The notes: generated from the letters alone by a model not told the origin. A DNA stretch of 27,445 bases from Sulfurimonas sp. (GCA_027083475.1 JALWON010000063.1:1-27445), one strand, 5' to 3'; counted from the stretch's first letter, positions 1-8,251 are shown. Numbers and translations are program-made.

Positions 1-529
1 TAAAACACTCAAGGAGCAAGAGATACAAAGGTTTATGCAAGATGCTCGTATAGAAGAAGCCTTGCATCTTAAAGTGGGTGCTCCTGTACTTTTTACAAGA
101 AATGCCTGGAACTATTTTAATGGAGAACGGGGTGTTGTTGTCAAGATTGATACGGCAAATATTTATGTGCAAAAGAGTAACAATCAAGTTATAAAACTTG
201 AGATGGTTGCACAAAGTAAAACGACATGGAGAGAAAAAACACTAAACGGCAAAAAGGAGATGGTTGAAGAGAGTGTTTTGAGTGTTTATCAGTTTCCTAT
301 CAAACTTGCATTTGCAATTACAATTCATAAATCACAAGGGATGAGTATAGAAAATTTGATTATACAAACAAATGAAATTTTTGCTCCTTCACAGTTTTAT
401 GTGGCACTCTCAAGAAGCTCGAATCCTAAAAATCTTACTTTAATCGCACCTCATAAACAGTGGCATGCCCTTGCTTATGTGCATGCAAAAGCATTAAAAT
501 TTCACAAAAAAACTACTTCCTTCACCTAA
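1..529 (+). CDS. PIF1/RecD-like DNA helicase, C-terminal part (5' end outside window)
   Basis: The reading frame is open from base 2 to the stop at 527-529, so the gene begins before the window. The visible ~175 residues are the C-terminal end of a superfamily 1 helicase. A small beta-barrel-like segment (VGAPVLFTRN, then GVVVKID) is followed by helicase motif V (TIHKSQGMS) and motif VI (FYVALSRSS), which bind and hydrolyse ATP and couple this to DNA translocation. This arrangement fits PIF1-like and RecD2-like helicases of bacteria. The Walker A half is not visible, so the exact subfamily is uncertain. Its last 36 bp overlap the 3' end of the convergent histidine kinase gene. The first ATG in view (35) lies inside the domain and is not the true start. 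Confidence 0.85.
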   Translation, partial: KTLKEQEIQRFMQDARIEEALHLKVGAPVLFTRNAWNYFNGERGVVVKIDTANIYVQKSNNQVIKLEMVAQSKTTWREKTLNGKKEMVEESVLSVYQFPIKLAFAITIHKSQGMSIENLIIQTNEIFAPSQFYVALSRSSNPKNLTLIAPHKQWHALAYVHAKALKFHKKTTSFT

Positions 530-1660
530 ATTTGAAGTGAGTTTTATATCTAAACCATACTCATTCGCAATTTTTTTCACTATACTCAAACCAATGCCAA
601 AGCCACCTGCATACTCTGTCTCACGGTTAAATCGCTCATAAATACTTTCTAGTTTGTCTTGTGCTATACCTATACCAAAATCTTGAACTTTGAATGTGGC
701 ATCTGCAAAAGTAATGATGATTTTGGAGTTTGGATGTGAGTACTTGATGGCATTACTGATAAGATTTCCAAAAAGCATAGTAAGTTTTTGTTCATTGATG
801 GCATAAGAGAATGCTTCACAGGAAGATTCTATTGTGATACCTTTGGAGTGTGCTAACTCTTCATAATAAGCAACAGATTTATGGAGTGTTTTGCACATAT
901 CTAGAGATCTTGGTTCTTCTTCTTGAGAGTCAAAAGAGAGGTAGGAGAGTGCATTATAAATATCAAAAAGTTGTTTTGTGCTGATGGAAATGTTTTTTAA
1001 AAATTTATTGTTTTGGCACTCTGCTTGTTTCATGGCAAACGCAACGGACATAGAAAGTGCCGTAATAGGGGTGTTAAGTTCATGTGCTGTGTCATGCACA
1101 AAATCTTCTACCTGTTTGACTCTTTGTCTGAGGGGTTTTATAAATATTTTTGAAAGCACCCAAGCTAAAATAATAACGATGAAAATAGAGATGATAATGG
1201 TGAGAATGAGGAGTTCTTGTAAATGTTGGAGTTTAGAGAGTAAAATATCTGAATGCACGACAACAAATTTGATGTTGAGATGGCCTTGTGGAGCATCTGA
1301 GATTAAAATATTGTGTCCACGGTTGTTAATATACTCGCTTTTTGTAGGTTTGTAGTTATCCATGAGTTTCCCATAGACTATTGTGTTGTCATGAGAGATG
1401 AGGGCGAGTGTAATATCTTTATCGTAATGCGGTATTTGTAGTTCTTTTCTCTGCATATGGGCATTAATAATCTTTTGTGAAATTTCATCTGCAACATGCT
1501 GTAGTCTGTAGTACTCATTTTGTTCTAGTGAACTGTAACGTGCTTCATAGTACCAATAGGCAGAAAAAAATATAAAAAGGGTTGAGGAGATAATATACAG
1601 AGATAAAAAGGAGTAAAAGGAATTTTTTTCTAACTTATTCAAACTTGTATCCTTCTCCAC
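494..1660 (-). CDS. Two-component sensor histidine kinase
   Basis: Membrane sensor kinase of 388 aa, partner of the response regulator encoded just upstream. Two membrane helices (about residues 15-38 and 150-172) flank a periplasmic sensor region of about 110 residues with no recognisable fold. There is no clear HAMP domain; a short linker leads to the HisKA helix with the phosphoacceptor H193 (DTAHELNTP). The ATPase domain shows the N box (N303, LISNAIKYS), the G1 box DFGIGI (327-332) and the G2 box GGFGIGLSI (352-360). The gene starts inside the regulator gene (26 bp overlap), so the two are translated together. Its 3' end overlaps the convergent helicase gene by 36 bp. The signal sensed cannot be told from the sequence. 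Confidence 0.93.
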   Translation of the reverse strand: MEKDTSLNKLEKNSFYSFLSLYIISSTLFIFFSAYWYYEARYSSLEQNEYYRLQHVADEISQKIINAHMQRKELQIPHYDKDITLALISHDNTIVYGKLMDNYKPTKSEYINNRGHNILISDAPQGHLNIKFVVVHSDILLSKLQHLQELLILTIIISIFIVIILAWVLSKIFIKPLRQRVKQVEDFVHDTAHELNTPITALSMSVAFAMKQAECQNNKFLKNISISTKQLFDIYNALSYLSFDSQEEEPRSLDMCKTLHKSVAYYEELAHSKGITIESSCEAFSYAINEQKLTMLFGNLISNAIKYSHPNSKIIITFADATFKVQDFGIGIAQDKLESIYERFNRETEYAGGFGIGLSIVKKIANEYGLDIKLTSNLGEGSSFFVKF

Positions 1661-2279
1661 GAATGTTCTGTATATGCTCTTTACCTATAAGATTGCGAAG
1701 CTTTTTGATGTAGGTACGAATCGCATCTTGCGATGGCATTTCATCGTACTCCCATAAATTTTGTAAAAGCTCATTACTTGAGATGACACGGTGTTTGTTT
1801 CTGATAAGATACTCTAAAAGAGCACTCTCTTTTGCAGAGATAGCAATAGTTTTATCTGCTGTAATAAGTTGGTGTGTAGTGGGTGAAAAACAGATATCTT
1901 CTATCGGTATATCAGTGTCTATGCTATAGAGTGCTTTAATATTTTCTATGCGCAGTTGAAGTTCCTCAATCTCAAAAGGCTTGCGTAAAAAATCGTTTGC
2001 CCCAAGAGAAAAAGCCTCTTTGAGATAAGTGAGTTCTTGATAGGCAGTAATAAATATAGCAGGGGTGGCATCATTGAAATTTCGTAAACTTTTGAGTAAC
2101 TCGAGTCCTGATATGCCAGGGACATTTATATCGAAGATATATAAATCAAAATCTGCTTCCTCTGCAAAACGAAGGGCATCGCTAGAGTTGTAGCAGTGTT
2201 GCACATCATAAAAATCATTTAAAAAGTCAGTGACTAAGTTTGCGATGATAGAGTCATCTTCTAAAAAGAGTATTTTCAT
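1635..2279 (-). CDS. OmpR/PhoB-family response regulator
   Basis: DNA-binding response regulator of 214 aa. The receiver domain (1-115) has the acidic pocket D8/D9, phosphoacceptor D50 (LYIFDINVPG), a conserved Thr in FITAY, and the K100-P101 switch motif. Residues 120-214 form an OmpR-type winged helix ending in the usual IRGEGYKF motif. It is the first gene of a two-gene unit with the histidine kinase, whose start it overlaps by 26 bp. A TAGAAT box at 2297-2302 lies upstream, so it probably has its own promoter after the specificity gene of the restriction-modification system. Target genes are unknown; the copper and Fur-box operons in this window have no evident link to it. Confidence 0.95.
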   Translation of the reverse strand: MKILFLEDDSIIANLVTDFLNDFYDVQHCYNSSDALRFAEEADFDLYIFDINVPGISGLELLKSLRNFNDATPAIFITAYQELTYLKEAFSLGANDFLRKPFEIEELQLRIENIKALYSIDTDIPIEDICFSPTTHQLITADKTIAISAKESALLEYLIRNKHRVISSNELLQNLWEYDEMPSQDAIRTYIKKLRNLIGKEHIQNIRGEGYKFE

Positions 2280-2296
2280 AGTTTTCTTTTTATTTT

Positions 2297-2302
2297 ATTC
2301 TA
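2297..2302 (-). promoter_or_regulatory. Candidate -10 box for the response regulator operon
   Basis: On the minus strand TAGAAT lies 17 bp before the regulator ATG, followed by an A-rich stretch (AAAAGAAAAC) that may serve as a weak ribosome site. No good -35 is seen, which is usual for Campylobacterota sigma-70 promoters. This is pattern matching only. Confidence 0.4.
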
Positions 2303-2331
2303 TGTTAATTTCTTTGCTAAAATAAAATTTT

Positions 2332-3393
2332 TTAAACTCCCGTTCTTTTAATGTAGTGAGTAATCTTTTTGTATTTCATATTAAGTATATACTGTTTCAT
2401 ATAATCATAGTCTATTTCATTATTGTCATCTACTGGCAATATAATTTTTTCTCTTGATATTCGTTTATCATTTATCTCTCTATTAAAATTATATTTTTGT
2501 TTCAATCTATTTGTTAAGGTTGATATAAATAGGTATACATATTCACTCATATCCTCTTGTTGTAAATGTGTAACATGATCACTTGCTACAAAATTATATG
2601 GATGATAAAAACTAGCCCCAACACTTCCACTGTTTGCTATTGTGATACAATTATTAAATATTCGCACATTTTCAGTGTTATTTATAAAATTATCAACACC
2701 ATTATTTGAAGCAGTTGAAGAGATATAGGGCATGTTGCCTTTAATTTGTTTGGCTTTTGTGAGTCGCTTACCTCTTTGAATTGTATCAAAAATTTCAATT
2801 ATAAAGAATTCTTTCCAGCTCTTATCTTTTAAAGATTCTATCTCTTTATATTTAAGTTTTTTTAGAATTTTTGCAATATAATCTTTATAAATTAGCTCTT
2901 TTTTCTCAAAAACTGATTTTGTGTAATTTTCCATAAATTTATAATCTGGTTGATTGTTTTCATCAATAGGTAAAAGAAGTTTTTTATTTGGTAAATCAGT
3001 ACTTGAAATTTGATTACCATAAGAAGCATGTAGTAAACTCTGTTTTATCTCTGTTATTAAAAACTCTGCTAAATAAGGATTTAAAGTTGTATCTTTAATT
3101 TGTAAACAATGAACTTTCATATCAATAGAAGCTTTATATCTGTGATAAAAAACCGTTCCTAAGAATGACACACTTATAAAATTTGTGAACACTCTATAGT
3201 TTTTATGTTCGGAACCCATAAAACTATTTATACCATTATTTTCAGAAGTAACAGTAATTCTAGGAATTGTGAATTTATATAGATCTTTTTTATCTATATA
3301 AGCACCTGTTGGCATTTGTAATTTTTTTTTGTTCTCAGTAATAAAAATATCTTTTATATAAAATTCTTTCCATATTTTATCACTAAGCTTCAT
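2332..3393 (-). CDS. Restriction-modification specificity subunit (HsdS/BcgI-B-like)
   Basis: DNA-recognition subunit of 353 aa that would set the target sequence of the adjacent nuclease-methylase. It is built of two homologous halves, each a target recognition domain. Half one opens with WKEFYIKDIF (8-17) and closes with LLPIDENNQPDY (140-151). Half two opens with WKEFFIIEIF (193-202) and closes with ILPVDDNNEIDY (318-329). Helical spacers follow each half. Two such domains imply a bipartite recognition site. It overlaps the 3' end of the methylase gene by 11 bp and has a good ribosome site (AAGGAT), so the two are co-expressed. The two-gene layout and subunit sizes fit BcgI-like systems (B subunit about 39 kDa). 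No frameshift is seen. Confidence 0.88.
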   Translation of the reverse strand: MKLSDKIWKEFYIKDIFITENKKKLQMPTGAYIDKKDLYKFTIPRITVTSENNGINSFMGSEHKNYRVFTNFISVSFLGTVFYHRYKASIDMKVHCLQIKDTTLNPYLAEFLITEIKQSLLHASYGNQISSTDLPNKKLLLPIDENNQPDYKFMENYTKSVFEKKELIYKDYIAKILKKLKYKEIESLKDKSWKEFFIIEIFDTIQRGKRLTKAKQIKGNMPYISSTASNNGVDNFINNTENVRIFNNCITIANSGSVGASFYHPYNFVASDHVTHLQQEDMSEYVYLFISTLTNRLKQKYNFNREINDKRISREKIILPVDDNNEIDYDYMKQYILNMKYKKITHYIKRTGV

Positions 3394-5296
3394 CTATATT
3401 ATCCTTAAAGAGATATTCCTTATCTTGCATAATCATAGAAAATTCAAAAGTAAGATATTCAGATACAACTCTTTCAAATTCTTCATCTGTTGGTATCTCA
3501 TCGTTAAAATAATAAAAACTATGTAACCATTCATCATTTACTTCTACTGTTGTTTTAACACAAAATTGAGTTTCACTCTCAATTCTATCAAACCAAACAT
3601 CTAAGAGATGAGCTTTTTTATCTTTTGCTTGCTCTGTTTCAATTAATCCAATATGAGGAGAAACTCTATAGCCATCATTTGAAAAATCGATAAATTTACA
3701 TTCTTTATTCTGTGGATGTGGTTCTCCTGTTGTAAATATAGCAATGCAAGGCATAACTCCGACACCATAAAATGTGTCTTTGTTTAGAGTAATAACCCCT
3801 TCTAAAGTATGATGTTTAAGAATATTTGCTTTAATTGATTGTTCCTCTTTAGTCTTACCTGTCATAGTTGATTGGGGAACTATGACAATAACTTTTCCAC
3901 CTACGACAATAGAATGTAATAGATGTTCAATAAAAGATATTTCATACAGATTGTGATTAGCCTTCGAGCCCTGCGAATATGGGGGATTCATCATACCAAT
4001 ATTGGCTTCTTTTAGTTGTAGTTTAAAAGGGTCTTGTTTTAAAAAATCTTCATTTATTAGATTACTTTTTCCATCACCTCTTAAAATCATATTTGTTGTA
4101 GCAATAGTAAACATATAAGGTTGCAGTTCTAATCCATGAAGCTGTTTTTGTCTTATATTCTTTTGTTTGTTTTTATTATCTGTTTGTTTTAACATATGGT
4201 GCATAGAAGCTATTAAAAACCCTGCTGTTCCAGCACATGGATCTAAAACTGTATCATCAACTTGTATATCTATCAATTCACAAAATAAATCTGTTATATG
4301 TTTTGGAGTTAGAACAATCCCCAAAGTTTGACCATCTCCACCACTATATGACATAAATTCACCATAAAATCGCCCTAAATAATCTTCAGATGAGCTTGAA
4401 TATTTTATACTTTTATAAATCTTATCATATAGAAATTGTGTAAAATGTTTAAGTGGTGTTTTTTTTAGAATTTCATTCATTTCATTTAAAATCTGAGTAT
4501 CTTTAATAATTGAGAATTGAGAGATAATTTTATCTCTTTTAACTTCTGGAGCAACTTTTGACCTCTTTAAATTAGATTCTATAGCTTTAAAAATTTTCTC
4601 TCCATCAGTATTAATAACATCTGCTGTTAAATCATCTAAAGAAAAGTTTTTATACTCTGCTTCCCGAAGTGCTAATAATATACCTGATACAATTAAAGGT
4701 TTATCTATATCCTTTAGATTCCCATAATTCCGTAAATCTTCATGAAGCTCAGAAGCATCTTTTAGAATTACAGAAAGCTCTTTGTCTTTGTCTGTTTCTT
4801 CTTTTAAAATCTCCCTTGTATAATACTCTTCTATATTTTGTTCATTAAAAGAGATAAAAGATTCTACATCTGGTAACTCTCGATAATATTCTGTTTCATC
4901 AATATAAAGTGGACTTATACGATGTTTTTTTTCATCACCACTTATGCCAAAAGCTATGACTTTTTTATAGCTTGTATTTTTAGCTAAATGTTTAGCATAA
5001 AATAAAGCACCATTAATTGCATAATCTTTTGTATCTTTGATAGTCGTACTAACAAGACCTTTGTCATTGAGTTTAATATGTTTTGCAATATCTGCTTTAT
5101 TCTCAATTACTAATATAAAATCTTTTATAACTCCTACATATTCAGGGAAACCAACATTTTTTGTTTTACTCTTAGAGGCTGTTTTTAAAGCATTATCAAT
5201 TTCCAAGATAGTACTTCCTTGAGGTTCTAAATCAATATCGGCTTTTTTTAAAAGGTCATATACCCATAAATCTGTCTTAGCTTCTTTTTTTGCCAT
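3383..5296 (-). CDS. BcgI-like fused restriction endonuclease/N6-adenine methyltransferase subunit
   Basis: A 637-residue protein that appears to combine restriction and modification. The N-terminal ~150 residues contain a PD-(D/E)XK-like pattern: P51-E52, D59, then E65-N-K67 (VIENKAD), as in HSDR_N-type nuclease domains. A helical region (~160-300) leads to the methylase, with the SAM-binding motif I DPCAGTAGF (352-360) and catalytic motif IV NPPYS (437-441), which marks an N6-adenine methyltransferase of the gamma type. Classical HsdM lacks the nuclease part and needs a separate HsdR, and none is present in the window. The length matches my recollection of the A subunit of BcgI (Type IIB, cuts on both sides of its site). 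The gene is visibly more AT-rich than its flanks, consistent with transfer. The start is supported by GAGGA upstream. Confidence 0.85.
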   Translation of the reverse strand: MAKKEAKTDLWVYDLLKKADIDLEPQGSTILEIDNALKTASKSKTKNVGFPEYVGVIKDFILVIENKADIAKHIKLNDKGLVSTTIKDTKDYAINGALFYAKHLAKNTSYKKVIAFGISGDEKKHRISPLYIDETEYYRELPDVESFISFNEQNIEEYYTREILKEETDKDKELSVILKDASELHEDLRNYGNLKDIDKPLIVSGILLALREAEYKNFSLDDLTADVINTDGEKIFKAIESNLKRSKVAPEVKRDKIISQFSIIKDTQILNEMNEILKKTPLKHFTQFLYDKIYKSIKYSSSSEDYLGRFYGEFMSYSGGDGQTLGIVLTPKHITDLFCELIDIQVDDTVLDPCAGTAGFLIASMHHMLKQTDNKNKQKNIRQKQLHGLELQPYMFTIATTNMILRGDGKSNLINEDFLKQDPFKLQLKEANIGMMNPPYSQGSKANHNLYEISFIEHLLHSIVVGGKVIVIVPQSTMTGKTKEEQSIKANILKHHTLEGVITLNKDTFYGVGVMPCIAIFTTGEPHPQNKECKFIDFSNDGYRVSPHIGLIETEQAKDKKAHLLDVWFDRIESETQFCVKTTVEVNDEWLHSFYYFNDEIPTDEEFERVVSEYLTFEFSMIMQDKEYLFKDNIDEA

Positions 5297-5322
5297 TATT
5301 TAATCCTCAATTTTTATGCTTA

Positions 5323-5328
5323 ATTTTA
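5323..5328 (-). promoter_or_regulatory. Candidate -10 box for the restriction-modification operon
   Basis: TAAAAT on the minus strand lies 26 bp before the methylase ATG and is followed by a clear GAGGA ribosome site. It is about 110 bp from the Fur palindrome, so Fur control of this operon is unlikely. Pattern match only. Confidence 0.4.
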
Positions 5329-5421
5329 CCAAAAAATTTATGGTATTTTGATAAAATATGACAAATTGTAATGTTTTAATCAAATAAATTTATATCTTTG
5401 GCTTGCACAATGACGATACTT

Positions 5422-5466
5422 AAATGTAAATAGTTATGATAATAATTATCATAACTATTTACATTT
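5422..5466. promoter_or_regulatory. Perfect 45-bp palindrome containing a 7-1-7 Fur box
   Basis: Twenty-two bases each side of a central A (5444) are exactly complementary. The core at 5437-5451 reads TGATAATAATTATCA, which is the ideal 7-1-7 Fur consensus (TGATAAT, one base, ATTATCA). The palindrome extends 15 bp beyond that core on each side, enough for more than one Fur dimer. It lies about 30 bp before the candidate -10 box of the porin operon, where a bound repressor would block transcription. It sits between divergent genes, so it is not a terminator. The match is read directly; binding by Fur is inferred. Confidence 0.85.
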
Positions 5467-5480
5467 GAAATAAAAAAGTG

Positions 5481-5486
5481 TACAAT
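5481..5486 (+). promoter_or_regulatory. Candidate -10 box of the porin operon
   Basis: TACAAT preceded by GTG (an extended -10 look), 61 bp before the first porin ATG. A partial second Fur-like site (GATTAT-GATAAC, 5500-5511) follows near the expected transcription start. This layout is common in iron-repressed promoters. No good -35 is seen. Confidence 0.5.
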
Positions 5487-5550
5487 TCTTCCAAAATATG
5501 ATTATGATAACAAATATCGAAATCATGTAAAAATAATTTAGGATACAATG

Positions 5551-6780
5551 ATGAAAAAGAAAATTATAATTTCACTCGCTTTTGCTACAATGCTTTCAAG
5601 TTCTCTTCCAGCCGATACCAAGAGAGATATTGCTGCTTTACAAAAACAGATACAAGAGCTTCAAGAGTCTATGCAGGCACTTGTTGATGAAACAAGTGAT
5701 ATGAAGAGTGGTTTTGAATATACAACTGTAGATACAGATAAATCACATAGCGGACTCGGTTCAGCTGCTTCTAAAGTCTACTACTCGAAATCACCGCTGA
5801 GTATAGGTGGGTATGGTGAAATGTACTATGCACATACAAACAAAGAAGTAGGTGCAAACACAGATGAAACACAGGTCAAAAGATTTATTACTTATTTTGG
5901 ATACAAATTTACAGATAACCTTATCTTAAATGCTGAAATAGAATATGAAGGTGGTGGTGTTACCGCGACAGGAGGAGCAGGTGGAGCAAGTCAGGGAGAT
6001 GAAGTTGTCATCGAGTTTATGTACCTTGATTTTTTACTCAACAAAAATATAAACTTTAGAGTAGGGAATATGCTTATGCCTGTAGGACTCATGAATGAGG
6101 GGCATGAACCAACACTTTTTACGACAGTGCAACGTCCAAAAACTTCTTATTCAATCCTTCCTACAACATGGAATGAGAGCGGTGTAATGGCTTATGGTGA
6201 TATTATAGATGGTTTAGAGTATAAAGTGGCTGCTACAACAGCTCTGCAAGTAGATGATACCGCAGGTGATAAATGGCTAAGAGCAGGTCGGGGGAGTTCA
6301 ACACTCACAACAGACCCTGGCTTAGCACTTACAACAAGAGTTGACTACACAGGTATAAATGGGCTACTGCTTGGAGCATCACTGTATGCAGATAGTCATA
6401 TCTACATTTGGGATACACATCTTGACTATAGAGTTGGTGGTGCAAGAGTTTATGGAACATATGCACAGACAACTCGTTCAGGTACAACAGCAGGAACAAC
6501 TCAAGTAACAGACTCTTATGGTGGGTATGTAAATGCTAGTTTTGATGTGCTTTCTTTAACAAATAGCGATAAAAAATTGCCACTTTTTGTACAGTATGAA
6601 AACTTAAGCCCACAGGATAAGCGTGCTGATGGAACAAGTGGAAATGATACAACAAATCTCTCTTTTGGAGTCAATTTCTTTCCACATCCTCAAATTGTGT
6701 TAAAAACAGACTATGTTTTATCAACGACAAATAATTTAACAGATAAAATTGCAAGTGCTTCTTTAGGCTTTATATTTTAA
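5551..6780 (+). CDS. Outer-membrane porin with N-terminal coiled coil
   Basis: Outer-membrane beta-barrel protein of about 409 aa. A signal peptide (KKKIIISLAFATMLSSSLPA) is followed by a short coiled coil (RDIAALQKQIQELQESMQAL), a layout familiar in Campylobacterota porins. The barrel has many alternating aromatic/hydrophobic strands, with features of the OprO/OprP-like porin family (GGYGEMYYAH; FRVGNMLMPVG), and ends in the assembly signal F-I-F. No TonB box or plug domain is visible, so it is a channel rather than a TonB-dependent receptor. Two ATGs stand in tandem; the second (5551) lies 7 nt after TTAGGA and is preferred over 5548. It is the first gene behind the Fur box, so it is probably induced by iron shortage. 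The solute is unknown. Confidence 0.85.
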   Translation: MKKKIIISLAFATMLSSSLPADTKRDIAALQKQIQELQESMQALVDETSDMKSGFEYTTVDTDKSHSGLGSAASKVYYSKSPLSIGGYGEMYYAHTNKEVGANTDETQVKRFITYFGYKFTDNLILNAEIEYEGGGVTATGGAGGASQGDEVVIEFMYLDFLLNKNINFRVGNMLMPVGLMNEGHEPTLFTTVQRPKTSYSILPTTWNESGVMAYGDIIDGLEYKVAATTALQVDDTAGDKWLRAGRGSSTLTTDPGLALTTRVDYTGINGLLLGASLYADSHIYIWDTHLDYRVGGARVYGTYAQTTRSGTTAGTTQVTDSYGGYVNASFDVLSLTNSDKKLPLFVQYENLSPQDKRADGTSGNDTTNLSFGVNFFPHPQIVLKTDYVLSTTNNLTDKIASASLGFIF

Positions 6781-6798
6781 CTCTCCCTTAGGGGGAGT
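6780..6798 (+). other. Intercistronic RNA hairpin
   Basis: An 8-bp stem (one G-U pair) with a 3-nt loop begins at the last base of the porin stop codon. No U-run follows directly; the next gene's ribosome site (AGGAA) comes instead. It may stabilise the porin message or lower downstream expression. A partial terminator is possible. Confidence 0.5.
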
Positions 6799-6813
6799 CA
6801 AGAGGAACATTTT

Positions 6814-7338
6814 ATGAAACATTTTACACTACTTTTTTTCTTAGTACTCTCAAGTTTGCTTGATGCACAAGTGCTGATTTCTCCTATCGATGCGATGCAT
6901 GAGAACTATGCAGATGATGCAACAATTAGCAAAAAAAATATTCTCCTTACTCAAACAAAATTTCAAAATATTCAAAAACTTGCACAAGTAAAACTTGATA
7001 CGAAGATATATAGAGTCTATAGTGCTTCAAAAAATGGAAAAACTTTAGGGTATGGCATTCTCATTAACAGAAAAGTACGTTCAAAAAATGCTGTTATTTT
7101 GTATATGATGGCACAAAATAGACTGCAAGATATTGAAATCATTGCGTTTAATGAACCAAAAGAGTATCTGCCTACAAAACGGTGGAGTGCGCAGTTTCAA
7201 AACAGAGATACAGATAAAATGCTTCATCTCTCTCATGAAATACCAAGTATCTCAGGGGCAACCTTAAGTGCGAGAAGTGTGACTGATGCCTCTCGCATTG
7301 CGTTTGCTCTTTATAATCAACTTCTTAAAGGTAAATAG
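6814..7338 (+). CDS. Exported FMN-binding-domain (RnfG/NqrC-like) protein, probably flavinylated
   Basis: Small extracytoplasmic protein of 174 aa with a signal peptide (about residues 1-19). The C-terminal part carries SGATLSA (148-154), the covalent flavinylation motif of FMN-bind domains (RnfG, NqrC, NosR), in which ApbE links FMN by a phosphoester to the last Thr/Ser of the motif. Here that would be S152, where NqrC and RnfG have Thr. The preceding region (GKTLGYGILINRKVRSKNAVILYMM) fits the same fold. It lies 33 bp after the porin, with ribosome site AGGAA. An apbE gene converges on the operon 0.9 kb downstream, which supports flavinylation. The likely role is one- or two-electron transfer in the periplasm, for example to a metal. 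Partner and substrate are inferred. Confidence 0.78.
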   Translation: MKHFTLLFFLVLSSLLDAQVLISPIDAMHENYADDATISKKNILLTQTKFQNIQKLAQVKLDTKIYRVYSASKNGKTLGYGILINRKVRSKNAVILYMMAQNRLQDIEIIAFNEPKEYLPTKRWSAQFQNRDTDKMLHLSHEIPSISGATLSARSVTDASRIAFALYNQLLKGK

Positions 7339-7821
7339 TTGCGTTTTACACTCATCAAAGATTTGAAAAAAGAGCAGGGTATGAAAAATATCTTGCAGTT
7401 TTTACTTTTTTTTATACTTTTGTATCTCACTGCTAATCTTCTTGTAAAAGCTTTTAGTTTTGGCTTGACTCTCGACTCTGTGGCATTAACCCTCTTTGGT
7501 AGTGAAGAAAATTTTATCGACCCACTCTCACAAGCTTCTTTTTTAGAGTATATCCATACAGAGATTTTTTTTATCATGATGGTCTCTTTTACGCTGAGTG
7601 CAGTCTACATTCGAGTAGCGACAAAAAAACTGATAAATGCACCGTTGGTTTCTCTTTTGATGCTCTCAGGATTAAGTAGCATACTCATGCTTGGTCTTGC
7701 TTATTTTGTGACACCAAAAGCTATTGTTTTTTATCTTGGAAGTTTTTATCTGTGGAATTTCTTACTTGCATATATGACACTCTATGGACTTTGGAGACTC
7801 TTCTTTGCAAAAAGCTTATAA
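7339..7821 (+). CDS. Four-helix inner-membrane protein of the flavin operon (paralog 1)
   Basis: Hydrophobic protein of 160 aa with about four membrane helices (20-40, 73-92, 101-122, 131-156). I do not recognise a named family. It resembles the next gene product: both have G-x-E-x-x-F-I after helix 1 (G54 here) and a His (H73) at the start of helix 2, so they look like tandem duplicates. The TTG start follows the stop codon of the FMN-protein gene directly and has AAAGG 7 nt upstream. ATG at 7381 is an alternative that would begin right at helix 1. Its position suggests a membrane anchor or electron conduit for the flavoprotein; haem binding by the His is speculation. Confidence 0.7.
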   Translation: MRFTLIKDLKKEQGMKNILQFLLFFILLYLTANLLVKAFSFGLTLDSVALTLFGSEENFIDPLSQASFLEYIHTEIFFIMMVSFTLSAVYIRVATKKLINAPLVSLLMLSGLSSILMLGLAYFVTPKAIVFYLGSFYLWNFLLAYMTLYGLWRLFFAKSL

Positions 7822-8251
7822 GTACTCTTTACTCTATTTTTTACTCTTCTCTTTTTTACTGCTTACAAGTAGCATTTTACTTTTTGAGCAGAAAATAGGC
7901 TTTTCTGTAGGGGAAGTCCTTAGATACTATAATGGAAATGAAGCACAATTTATACCCTCAAAAAGTAGTGCAGGTATCTTAAAAATCATTTTACCCCATA
8001 TCTTTGGCTTTGGCATATTTTTTATGGTGCTGTTACATTTTTTACTCTTTACAAAACTGAGAAGTTCAAAGAAATTAAAATTTCTTATCTTTACTACTTT
8101 CATAGTTGCATTTTTAGAACTTTTTTCTCCTTTTTTGATGATTGCAGGGGTAACTTTTTTTGCTTCTGTGAAACTTTTCTCTTTTGTGTTACTTGAACTT
8201 TTAATGCTGTGTCTTTTTTGGTTACTTGTTAAAGCAATCGTTTATGAGTAG
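7784..8251 (+). CDS. Four-helix inner-membrane protein of the flavin operon (paralog 2)
   Basis: Hydrophobic protein of up to 155 aa with about four membrane helices. The segment YNGNEAQFI followed by a helix starting ILPHIFGF (H72) parallels the preceding protein, and H85 is a second His in the same helix. The ATG at 7784 overlaps the preceding gene by 38 bp. TTG at 7805, with GGAG 8 nt upstream, is an equally good start and overlaps by only 17 bp. Its 3' end overlaps the convergent apbE gene by 30 bp. Family unknown; it probably forms a membrane complex with its paralog and the flavinylated protein. Confidence 0.7.
   Translation: MDFGDSSLQKAYKYSLLYFLLFSFLLLTSSILLFEQKIGFSVGEVLRYYNGNEAQFIPSKSSAGILKIILPHIFGFGIFFMVLLHFLLFTKLRSSKKLKFLIFTTFIVAFLELFSPFLMIAGVTFFASVKLFSFVLLELLMLCLFWLLVKAIVYE

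Noticed and set aside
3383..5296. Type I HsdM of an R-M system that has lost hsdR
   Set aside because: The protein is about 100 residues longer than typical HsdM and its N-terminus shows a nuclease-like E-x-K pattern, which fits the fused BcgI-type subunit better.
5422..5466. Palindrome as a rho-independent terminator
   Set aside because: It lies between two divergent genes, has no GC-rich stem and matches the Fur consensus at its centre.
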